NCBI GenBank assembly: GCA_017619255.1
Contig: JAFZSS010000011.1
Span: forward strand, 1-13,360
DNA from: Muribaculaceae bacterium
Lineage (GTDB): Bacteria; Bacteroidota; Bacteroidia; Bacteroidales; Muribaculaceae
DNA length: 13,360 nt
Direction: 5' to 3'
In this document: positions 1 through 7,700 of the stretch, one piece after another
How positions within the stretch are numbered: position 1 is the stretch's first letter
Layout of the letters: every line of letters starts with the position of its first letter
Made by a program: the position numbers and the translations under genes
Notes under the pieces: generated by a model
Database searches by the model: none
Told to the model about the DNA's origin: nothing
The model's input: the letters and a program-made list of their open reading frames with translations, nothing else

Positions 1-1366
1 CAGTCATACCGGTCACCAGCGTCAGCGGGAAGAACACCGCAATCAGTGTCAGTGTCGAGGCCATTACCGAGAGGGCGACCTCGTTGGTGCCGTTGACGGC
101 GGCCTGCTTGGGTGCCGAGCCTCGCTCGATGTGCGTCGTCACATTCTCGAGCACCACAATCGCATCGTCGACCACCATACCGATGGCAATGGACAATGCC
201 GACAGTGACACGATGTTCAGTGAGTTACCCGTGGCATACAGGTAGATGAACGAAGCAATCAACGAGATGGGGATGGTCACCAACACGATAACTGTAGCGC
301 GCCATCGACCCAGGAACACAAACACCACGATACCCACAAACAACAGTGCGAACAACACAGTCTCGACCAGCGAGGCGATGGTGCTGCGGATATTGTCGCT
401 TGTATCCACGATATAGCCCAGTTTCACATCGCTGGGCAGGTTCTTCTGAATCTTGGGCAATTCCTCGGCAATCTTGGTAGAGATCTGTACCGAGTTGGCA
501 CCCGATTGTTTCTGCACGATGATCATCGCGCCCTGGACGCCGTTGTTGTAACTCTCTTGAGCACGCTCCTCGAGCGAGTCGTCGATGCGTGCCACATCTC
601 GCAGGTGGACGGCACCGCCTGTGGGCGACATGCCCACAACGATATCTCCCATCTGCTGTGGGTCGCTGAACTCGCCTTGCACACGCAAGGAGTAGGTTTC
701 GTTACCGATGTCGAATGTACCGCCAGGGATATTGCGGTTTTCCACACCGATGAGCGAGGCGACAGTCTCGACGCTCAGGTTATAGGCTTCCATGCGCAGG
801 GGGTCGAGATAGATGTGGACCTCTCGCTTGGGAGCTCCGGCGATGGACACCGAACCCACACCGTCGACACGCGCCAACGGGTTGGCGACATTCTCGTCAA
901 GGATTTTATATAGTCCCGGCATACTCTTGTCGGCTTGTACCGACAGGAGCACGATGGGAATCATGTCACTGCTGAACTTGAAAATGATGGGCGTGTTGGC
1001 ATCATCGGGCAGGTAACTCGACACCATATCGAGTTTATCGCGCACATCGTTGGTCAACACATTGATATCATAGCCGAATTCAAACTCCAGGGTGATGATG
1101 GAAACATTTTCCTTACTGCTGGAGGTGATGTGCTTGAGGTGCTCTACCGAGTTGAGGGTGTTCTCGAGCGGGCGTGTCACATTCTGCTCAATATCTGCCG
1201 CACTGGTTCCCGTATAGGTTGTCATCACCATGATGGTGTTGGTCTCGATGTCCGGGAACAAGTCGATGGGCAGTTTCTTGAGAGAGAACAGACCCAGCAC
1301 AATCAGCGCCACAAACACAAGGATTGTGGTCACTGGTCGTTTTACTGAACTGGAATATAAACTCAT
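1..1366 (-). CDS. RND efflux pump inner-membrane transporter, AcrB/HAE1 type (partial, N-terminal 455 aa)
   Basis: Proton-driven inner-membrane pump of a tripartite drug or solute exporter. The reading frame starts at the ATG whose complement is at 1364-1366 and stays open to the left edge, so the C-terminal half lies outside the window. The start MSLYSSSVKRPVTTILVFVA is typical of AcrB-family N termini, with TM1 at about residues 10-30. The periplasmic porter region follows to about residue 335, then TM2 (about 339-353), TM3 (358-378) and TM4 (386-409). TM4 carries GMVVDDAIVVLENV, in which Asp400 and Asp401 match the proton-relay pair of E. coli AcrB (Asp407/Asp408). It is the last readable gene of the tetR-OMF-MFP-RND operon, 99 nt downstream of the adaptor. 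Hydrophobe/amphiphile class is inferred from these motifs; the exported substrate cannot be read from sequence. Confidence 0.95.
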   Translation of the reverse strand, partial: MSLYSSSVKRPVTTILVFVALIVLGLFSLKKLPIDLFPDIETNTIMVMTTYTGTSAADIEQNVTRPLENTLNSVEHLKHITSSSKENVSIITLEFEFGYDINVLTNDVRDKLDMVSSYLPDDANTPIIFKFSSDMIPIVLLSVQADKSMPGLYKILDENVANPLARVDGVGSVSIAGAPKREVHIYLDPLRMEAYNLSVETVASLIGVENRNIPGGTFDIGNETYSLRVQGEFSDPQQMGDIVVGMSPTGGAVHLRDVARIDDSLEERAQESYNNGVQGAMIIVQKQSGANSVQISTKIAEELPKIQKNLPSDVKLGYIVDTSDNIRSTIASLVETVLFALLFVGIVVFVFLGRWRATVIVLVTIPISLIASFIYLYATGNSLNIVSLSALSIAIGMVVDDAIVVLENVTTHIERGSAPKQAAVNGTNEVALSVMASTLTLIAVFFPLTLVTGMT

Positions 1367-1385
1367 AATTGAATCTATTGTTTTT

Positions 1386-1419
1386 TAGTTTCTAGTCCTT
1401 AGTCCTTAGTCGTAGTTTC
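1386..1419. repeat. Short tandem 6-7 bp repeat in the adaptor-pump spacer
   Basis: Five adjacent units lie in the 99-nt spacer between the adaptor and pump genes: tagtttc (1386-1392), tagtcct (1393-1399), tagtcct (1400-1406), tagtcg (1407-1412) and tagtttc (1413-1419). Downstream on the plus strand come related CTAA/GCTA-rich words and a small perfect inverted repeat, TAGCT-aaa-AGCTA (1451-1463), just past the adaptor stop codon. The function is unknown. It is transcribed as part of the operon and could be a mobile intergenic repeat or a processing or stability signal. Confidence 0.7.
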
Positions 1420-1465
1420 TTGTTCCTAAGGGCTAACAGCTAATTGTTGATAGCTAAAAGCTATT

Positions 1466-2479
1466 TTACTTCTTGAGTTGAACTTTTGCGCCGTCTTGCA
1501 GGCGGGATGCACCAGCGATAACCACTTGTGTGCCGGGAGCAAGACCTCCCTTGATTTCGTAACGGTCTTCGAGACGCTGACCCAGTTCCACCTCACGGAA
1601 CTCAACTTCTCCACCCTGGTAAACCCAGACATAGCGCACGCCGGAGCCTACCTGCTTCTGGATGGCGCGGTCAGGAACGACGACGCTGTGGGTAGTGCCA
1701 TAGTTGAAGCCTACACGGGCAAACATGCCGGTTCGCACCTTGTCCTGGCGGTTGGTGATGGCCACCTCGACTTGGAAGGTGCGGCTGGTGGCGTCGACGG
1801 TGGGATGAATCAGATAGACCTGGCCGTTGAATACCTCGTCACCATAGGTGTCGAAGGTCACCTTCACGGGCATGCCCTTCTTAACATGGGGATACTCGCT
1901 CTCGTTCACATTGACGATGACCTTGAGCGGCTGCTGCTGCTCAATGGTGAGGATGGGAAGACCCGAAGGCAGGTCGCCGGCATCATAGTTCTTGGCAGTG
2001 ACAACGCCGCTCACGGGGGAAGTGAGCACCGTGTTTTCTTGCATCGTGCGGATGGCGCGGGCATTTGCGTCATATTGGGCTTGCAATTGATCCACGGTCT
2101 GCTGGGTGCCGCCGCCGATCTTTACCAATTCACGGGCCCGGTCTAACTCACGCTTGAGATTGCTGAGGGCAATCTGTTGCTGGGCGATGTTCACATCATC
2201 GAGGATGACCAAACGCTGGCCCCTGCTCACGCGTGAGCCGACATTCACCAGGATGCTCTTGATGCGCGAACCGCTGTTGGACGAGATGTTGTTCGTCTTG
2301 AACGCTTCGACGGTACCGGTGTATTCGCTTGTCTGCGATACGGCCTGTTCGCCGATGGTAGTTACCTCGACGATGGGCATTTCATCCTTGGGGTCGGTTA
2401 CTTTTTTCTCGTCTTTGCTGGAGCATGATACCAAGGCCAAAACGAGCATCACAGCTGTTAAAAGTTTCTTTGTCTTCAT
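1466..2479 (-). CDS. RND efflux periplasmic adaptor (membrane-fusion lipoprotein, AcrA/MexA type)
   Basis: Adaptor that joins the inner-membrane pump to the outer-membrane channel. I start it at the ATG at 2477-2479 (337 aa). The open frame extends to 2524, but only to a TTG, and the 15 extra residues (MNPFRKNKQQNNDKQ) would bury the signal peptide. From the ATG, residues 1-18 form a lipoprotein signal with lipobox LVSC and lipidated Cys19. A biotinyl-lipoyl half-motif follows at about 69-95 (ILVNVGSRVSRGQRLVILDD), then an alpha-hairpin of heptad-like Gln/Leu/Arg sequence at about 97-150, the second lipoyl half (SPVSGVVTAKNYDAGD, about 154-169), a beta-barrel at about 185-260 and the membrane-proximal domain to the end. 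It lies 74 nt after the channel gene and precedes the pump, the normal order for these operons in Bacteroidetes. Substrate is unknown. Confidence 0.95.
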   Translation of the reverse strand: MKTKKLLTAVMLVLALVSCSSKDEKKVTDPKDEMPIVEVTTIGEQAVSQTSEYTGTVEAFKTNNISSNSGSRIKSILVNVGSRVSRGQRLVILDDVNIAQQQIALSNLKRELDRARELVKIGGGTQQTVDQLQAQYDANARAIRTMQENTVLTSPVSGVVTAKNYDAGDLPSGLPILTIEQQQPLKVIVNVNESEYPHVKKGMPVKVTFDTYGDEVFNGQVYLIHPTVDATSRTFQVEVAITNRQDKVRTGMFARVGFNYGTTHSVVVPDRAIQKQVGSGVRYVWVYQGGEVEFREVELGQRLEDRYEIKGGLAPGTQVVIAGASRLQDGAKVQLKK

Positions 2480-2553
2480 TTGTTTGTCGTTATTTTGTTG
2501 TTTGTTTTTTCTAAATGGGTTCAATTAGGTAAATGAGACCAATAGGTCTTATT

Positions 2554-3891
2554 CTATCTCACATAGGGCGTGTTGCCTAACACATATTCCAGGTCGCTCT
2601 CGGCCACCAGGTAGTTGTAGATAGCCTGGTAGTAGGCGAGGCGGGCAGCCATCAGGGCATCCTCGGTGTCGCGCAACTGGATGAACGATGCGGCTCCGAT
2701 TTTAAAACTCTTCTGCATGATGTCGTTGGCCTTTTCTGCCATGTGCACATTGCCTTCGCTGCTTTCAATCTGTTTGAGGTTCTTGGCGATGGCGTCGTTT
2801 TGTGTCTCCACCTGCATGTGCAGGCTGCGTTCCAGATTCTCGCGTTGCCATTTCATCTCCTCGACAGCGATCTCGGCCTGTTTTTGTTTGTAGTAGCGTT
2901 GGCCGCCTTGGAAAATGGGGAAAGCGAGGGTCAGGCCCAGGCTTGACGCGCGGCTCCAACGGAATCCGCTGATGGGGCTGCCGTTGTTCATCGAATGCCA
3001 CATCAAGCTGGCGCTACCGGTCAGGGTGGGGTACCAGGCCATCTTCTGCACATCGAGGACTTTTTTCAGGTAGTCGGTCTGCAGGTCCAGCGCCTTCAGG
3101 TTCGTGTTGTTGGCAAGTGTAGTGTCGCTGCCCAGCGTATTGCTCAGCACGCGCTCATACATCTCACCCCTGAAGTCGCTCAGTTGCTGGCTCGGCACGA
3201 TGTCGGTGCGCACATCCATGCCCATAAGGACTTTCAATTGGAGTAGCAGGGCATTGATGGAGTTCTCGGCTTCGAGAATCGACGGCTCAAGATTGGTCAC
3301 CGCGACATTGGCACGGAGCACATCATATTCTGATGCGGCGCCCAGGTCATATTTCTTCTGGAAGATGTCGGCGTTCAACTTGGCAGTAGCATGGTTCTCT
3401 TCGATCACACGCTTGCTGTCTTGAGCCAACAGCAAGGAATAATAAGTCTTCTCCACTTGGTTCACCAGCGACAACTTGTTGGCACGGGCGGCTTCAACAT
3501 TCTGTAGAATCTGGTTCTCACTCAACTTGATGGATTTCCATAACTGAGGAACCACAAGGGGGATGGATGCCTGAAAACCGCCGCTGTGGTTGTTGTCACT
3601 ACCCATCTTGATGGCCATTGTGCCGGCATCGGTGTCCATGTACATCGTCTGCAATGACAAGTTGCGTGTGTACTGGCCAGCCATGTTGATTGAGGGTAGC
3701 AGTTGACCAAGCACCTCCTTGCGACTGTAATCCACACGGGTGATTTCCATCTCCTGCACTTTGATGGAGGGGTTCTCGTTCAAGGCGATGCGCACACACT
3801 CATCCAGTGACAAAGCCAATTGGGCTTTGCCGCTCAAGCCACCGCCGATTAACATTAATAGAATAATGTAGTAAACTTTCTTGTTGAACAT
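2554..3891 (-). CDS. TolC-family outer-membrane efflux protein
   Basis: Outer-membrane channel partner of the adjacent RND pump. The 445-residue length is usual for the family. Residues 1-23 (MFNKKVYYIILLMLIGGGLS then GKA) form a Sec signal peptide. The first OEP repeat opens with LALSLDECVRIALNENPSIKV, the characteristic start of TolC-like alpha-barrel repeats. A second repeat begins near residue 240. The long Gln/Lys/Glu-rich helices (for example IVEEN/AVEEMKWQRENLERSLHMQVE and the closing LRDTEDALMAARLAYYQAIYNYLVAESDLEYVLG) are typical of the periplasmic tunnel. There is no lipobox Cys, so it is not a lipoprotein-type (OprM-like) channel. It starts 14 nt after the tetR stop and is evidently co-transcribed with it. 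Confidence 0.95.
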   Translation of the reverse strand: MFNKKVYYIILLMLIGGGLSGKAQLALSLDECVRIALNENPSIKVQEMEITRVDYSRKEVLGQLLPSINMAGQYTRNLSLQTMYMDTDAGTMAIKMGSDNNHSGGFQASIPLVVPQLWKSIKLSENQILQNVEAARANKLSLVNQVEKTYYSLLLAQDSKRVIEENHATAKLNADIFQKKYDLGAASEYDVLRANVAVTNLEPSILEAENSINALLLQLKVLMGMDVRTDIVPSQQLSDFRGEMYERVLSNTLGSDTTLANNTNLKALDLQTDYLKKVLDVQKMAWYPTLTGSASLMWHSMNNGSPISGFRWSRASSLGLTLAFPIFQGGQRYYKQKQAEIAVEEMKWQRENLERSLHMQVETQNDAIAKNLKQIESSEGNVHMAEKANDIMQKSFKIGAASFIQLRDTEDALMAARLAYYQAIYNYLVAESDLEYVLGNTPYVR

Positions 3892-3905
3892 TGTATAGTG
3901 TTGTT

Positions 3906-4526
3906 TTATTGATTTTCGGTTTGAGGGTTCTCGAGGTAGTCGACCATCTCAATTCCCTTGAGCGTGGCGACGCCCCTGAGGAAGCTGATAAACACATGGT
4001 CAAACAGGTCGGCCTCCTTGAATCCAAAGGTATTGAAGCTGGCTTTCTCGTGCAGCTCACGCATCGACAGCACAAACAGATAGGCGGCAATCTCAGGATT
4101 GATGCGCTTGATGACAAGACCCTCTTCCTGGGCTTTGCGCAAGACATTGGCGAGACCGTTCACCGTGACTTTCTCACTTTCCATGTGCTTGTCGAATATT
4201 TCGGGATACAGTCGCTTGATGTCATTGATGAATGCTACCGAAGTGCTTTTATATACCTCGCGTGCCCGTTGATACACACGGTACATCGCCTCAAAGCAGT
4301 TGTTGGATGTTTCGAAAATTTCCTTGACCTCGGCGTTCTTGATCTGGTGCTGCCGGTGTACACATTCCCTGATGAGCGTCCGTTTGTCTGGGAAAGCTTC
4401 ATAGAGGGTGCGCTTCGAAATGCCGCAGGCGCGTGCCACATCGTCCATCGTCATTGAGGACGGCCCAACGCTTATCAGCATGGTGTTGCACTCTTGAATG
4501 ATGCGTTCTCTTGTGTCGGTTGTCAT
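3906..4526 (-). CDS. TetR/AcrR-family transcriptional regulator
   Basis: One-component repressor, 206 aa, likely controlling the efflux operon of which it is the first gene. The N-terminal DNA-binding domain covers about residues 6-55: helix 1 (RERIIQECNTMLISVG), then the helix-turn-helix TMDDVARACGISKRTLYEAF (26-45) followed by PDKRTLIREC, a standard TetR signature. The remaining 150 residues are helical and variable, as expected for the ligand-binding and dimerisation domain, so the inducer cannot be predicted. Only 14 nt separate it from the TolC gene. A palindrome in its promoter (4572-4599) is the candidate operator, suggesting negative autoregulation of the whole operon with release by a pump substrate; this is inference from position and family behaviour. 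Confidence 0.95.
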   Translation of the reverse strand: MTTDTRERIIQECNTMLISVGPSSMTMDDVARACGISKRTLYEAFPDKRTLIRECVHRQHQIKNAEVKEIFETSNNCFEAMYRVYQRAREVYKSTSVAFINDIKRLYPEIFDKHMESEKVTVNGLANVLRKAQEEGLVIKRINPEIAAYLFVLSMRELHEKASFNTFGFKEADLFDHVFISFLRGVATLKGIEMVDYLENPQTENQ

Positions 4527-4560
4527 TGTTCAGTATATGGTTTATTTACATTTCAGGCTG

Positions 4561-4592
4561 CAAAATTACTTGAAAACTTTTAAAACCCCAAA
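4561..4592 (-). promoter_or_regulatory. Bacteroidetes-type promoter for the tetR-efflux operon
   Basis: On the minus strand, a perfect TAnnTTTG -7 element (TAATTTTG, 4561-4568) is preceded after exactly 20 nt by the -33 element TTTG (4589-4592). The -7 element ends 34 nt before the tetR ATG, leaving a leader of about 25-30 nt. Element sequences and spacing match the Bacteroidetes sigma-ABfr consensus. No other promoter-like sequence was seen within the efflux operon. Confidence 0.8.
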
Positions 4593-4599
4593 AGTTTTC
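4572..4599. promoter_or_regulatory. Candidate TetR operator (28-bp inverted repeat)
   Basis: GAAAACTTTT (4572-4581) and AAAAGTTTTC (4590-4599) are perfect 10-bp inverted arms around the 8-nt spacer aaaacccc. The palindrome covers the -33 element and much of the -33/-7 spacer of the tetR promoter, so a bound dimer would block RNA polymerase. Operators of the TetR family are commonly palindromes of about 15-30 bp at such positions. Assignment to this particular regulator is inference from adjacency. Confidence 0.65.
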
Positions 4600-4645
4600 T
4601 TGGTTTTTCTGTGTGTTTTGTTGATTTTTTGCTGATTTCATAAAA

Positions 4646-4676
4646 TAAGGGTGGAACCCTTGAGGCTCCACCCTTA
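4646..4676 (-). terminator. Probable intrinsic terminator of the C10 protease gene
   Basis: TAAGGGTGGA (4646-4655) and TCCACCCTTA (4667-4676) form a perfect 10-bp stem with an 11-nt loop. Read on the minus strand, the stem is followed by TTTTATG, giving a short T-rich tail. It lies about 45 nt past the protease stop. A second hairpin, ATTGTCAG/CTGACAAT (4689-4709, 8-bp stem, 5-nt loop), sits between the stop and this stem and may protect the mRNA 3' end. The imperfect T-tract keeps confidence moderate. Confidence 0.65.
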
Positions 4677-4720
4677 CTGTTAGGGATGATTGTCAGTAGG
4701 CCTGACAATGACTGGTCTTA

Positions 4721-7700
4721 TCAGTACAGTACCTTGCTGCTCTTCACAGCGCCGCTGCGGTAGCGGGTAACCACGATGTTGACACCGTCCCAAGGCTCCT
4801 TGCTCTGAACACCCGACATGTTGACATAGGTTACCGACTCAATCTCGTCGCCATCGGCGGCCAGTGAGGTAATCGCGGTATTATTGCCAACATTCAGGCT
4901 TACGAGGGTTACTTCCTGGGTGTTACTGGTGGCGGTGGTGCCGTCAACATAGTTGACCACAAGATAGTAGGAGTAGGTGCCACCCTCTACCAGGTTGCTC
5001 AAGGTGATGCCCGTCGAGCCAGCGGCAATGTCGGTGATGACAAAGTTGGTGTTGTCGCCGGTAGCCGTTGCGTTGAGCGAGGCAGTGCCAGCATAAACGC
5101 TGATGAGCGTCATGTCGGGCGAGTAGCTGCTGTCGGTCGAGTAGATGGTGATGACATCACCAGCGCTACCGGTCACGGTCCATGCATAGGTCTCACCCTT
5201 AACGAAGGTGTGTCCTACAGCCGATGTCTTAGACGACTTCACCGTGATATTACCTGCGCCATAGCTGTTATTGGCGGTGGTGATCATGATTGTGAAGGTG
5301 GCATTGCTGTAACCCGAAGGAATCGTGTAAGTGATGTAACCACGGGTCGTCGAAGAACTCCACCACGATGTGGTGTTCTTGGTGTAGATGGCTCCGTTGC
5401 CGGCCTTGACATTGCTGCCGCCCCATGGCGAGGTCAGCGTGATGCTTGCATAGCTGCCGGTGTAATTGCTGCCGTCAAGGCTGCCGAGCAGGGTTGCGCC
5501 GCCGGGCTCATCACCGCCAGGCTCATCACCGCCAGGCTGTGCGGTTAGCGTACCATAGAGCGTGTAGCTCGATACTGTCGATGCATCTACATCGTGAGTC
5601 CAGTTGGCTGTGAAGCTGGTGCTGGAGATATTAGTGGCAGAACCAAGTACGGGGGTGGCCTTGTTGATGGTGGCGTTGCCAGTGAGGGCGACGGTCTTGC
5701 TCTCGGCACCCGAGCTGGCCACGGTAACGGTGGCAGTCTGTGTGCCATAAGCAGTGGGAGCGTAGGTCACGGTCACATTCACGCCGTTGGCTGCATTGGC
5801 GGCTGTGATGGTTGTCGGCGAGATGCTGAAGACGCTTGCACCGGTCAGGTTGAGGGTTACATTGCCGGTGAGGTCAGCACCCGTCACCTTGAAGGTGGCC
5901 GTCTTGGTCTCACCCACATTGGCGGTCATGCTCAAGCTGGTGGGAGTCACCGTCAAGGTGGGAGTAGCAGCGGGCTCTTCATCCTTGAGGGTGACGCTCT
6001 GCTCGTTACTCCAGGCGCTCTCGCTGCCGTCAGTGTAAATGGCCTTTACCTTATAGGTGTAGGTAGCGCCAGCTGTCAAGTTCTGTACTGTGTAGTACTT
6101 GTTGGTGATACCGGTGATGGTGCGGGTCGTAGCGTCGCCGGTTTCAGTGGCGTTGAGAGTTGCATTGCCTGCATAAACCTCAATCAGCGACGCATCGGGC
6201 GAGTAGCTGCTGTCGGTCGAGGTGATCGTGATGACATCGCCCGTCTTGCCGGTTACAGTCCATGCGTAGGTCTCACCCTTGCTGAAGGTGTGGCCCACAG
6301 CCGAGGTTTGGGTAGCGGCAACAGTGAAGTTACCAGTACCGTAGGTGCCGGTTACCGTGGTGATCTTCACGGTGAAGGTGGTGTTGCTGTTGTAGCCCGA
6401 AGGAATAGTAAAGGTGATCTTACCATTCTTGCTGATGTAAACGGCGCTGTTACCACCCTTGACATTGGTGCCGCCCCAAGGCGAACTCAGCGTGATGGTC
6501 TTGTAGCTGCCAGTGTAGTTGCTGCCGTTGATGCTGCCCAGCAGGGTGGGGTTGGTTGACGGTGTTGAGCCGCCCTGGCCGTTAACCTGGAGGGTGTAGC
6601 TGGACACATTGGCGCTTGCTGTCTGGTCGGTCCAGTCGGCACGGAAGCTCGAGCTGGTGACATAGCTGCTGTTGGCGGCGCTCATCACGGGAGTGTAGGT
6701 CGTGATGGGTGCGGTGGTGGCAGTACCAGTCAGGGTGACGGTCTTGCTCTCGGCTCCCGAGCTGGCCACGGTGATGGTTGCGGTCTGTGTGCCGGTAGCG
6801 GTGGGAGCATAGGTCACGGTCACATTGACGCCATTGGCGGCATTGGCTGCCGTGATGGTGGTCGGTGTGATGCTGAAGACACTGGAACCGCTCTTGGTGA
6901 GCGTCACATTGCCGGTGAGGTCAGCACCCGTTACCTTGAAGGTGGCGGTAGCGGTCTCGCCGGTGTAGGCACTCATGCTCAGCGTTGCGGGAGTCACGGT
7001 CAGGGTTGGCGTTGCAACAGCAGCTTGAGTCAGGGTGACTTCCTGCTCGTTACTCCATGCACTCTGGCTGCCGTCACTGTAGATGGCTTTCACCTTATAA
7101 GTAAAGGTGCCACCTTCCTTCAGGTTGCTCACTGTGTAGTACTTGTTGGTGATGCCAGTGATGGTGCGGCTGGTCTCTCCACCGGTCTCGCTGGCTGCAA
7201 ACATGTTGAGGGAAGATGCGTCGCCGGCATAGATCTCGATGTTGCTCACACTGATATAGTTGCTGGTGGAACCGATGGTCACCTTGTCACTTGATGAGCA
7301 ATTCAGAACGAAGGTGTACTCGGTATCTGTGTCGGTCAAGGCCTGAGTCTGACTAGCACTGCCGGTGCTTACACTCAGGGTGGCGTTGCCATAGTAACTT
7401 GAGTAGTAGGAATAGGCTTTTACTTTAACCGTTACCTTGCTGTAGCCCGAGAGGCTATAGGTGGGTGATACCAGGTTGCCGCCGGTGATAAGCATGCCCG
7501 TGTTGGCATATACATAGGTTGAAGCGGTCCATCCGGTACCCAGATAGGAAGTGATGTTGCTCGACACATCGCTGAGATAGCCGTTGGAGTTGGTGACTTG
7601 CGTCACGCCGCTCAAGTCGATGTTAGCCAACTGTGAAATGGCGGGGGTGCTGCCCTTTTCAGTTACTTGCAGGGTATAGCTTGTCACATTGGCACTGGGC

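Noticed and set aside
506..1348. Plus-strand open frames opposite the RND pump gene
   Set aside because: The minus-strand frame encodes an unmistakable AcrB-type sequence with the DD proton-relay motif; the plus-strand frames are His/Asp-rich shadows without family features.
1478..2146. 222-codon plus-strand frame opposite the adaptor gene
   Set aside because: It is antisense to a well-supported adaptor, with no independent promoter or recognised motif.
2536..2549. Small inverted repeat AGACC-aata-GGTCT between the channel and adaptor genes
   Set aside because: The stem is only 5 bp, with no T-run, inside an operon; too short to call a terminator or operator.
5115..6220. Repeats in the protease gene considered as a CRISPR or insertion-sequence signature
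   Set aside because: Repeats are over 1 kb apart, in frame, and part of duplicated protein modules; there are no regular spacers, transposase or terminal inverted repeats.
5594..6559. Long plus-strand open frame (321 codons) opposite the protease gene
   Set aside because: It lies antisense to the repetitive Ser/Thr/Gly-rich modules; its Gly/Val/Ala-rich translation follows from the repeat composition, with no promoter or recognisable domain. It is a shadow frame.
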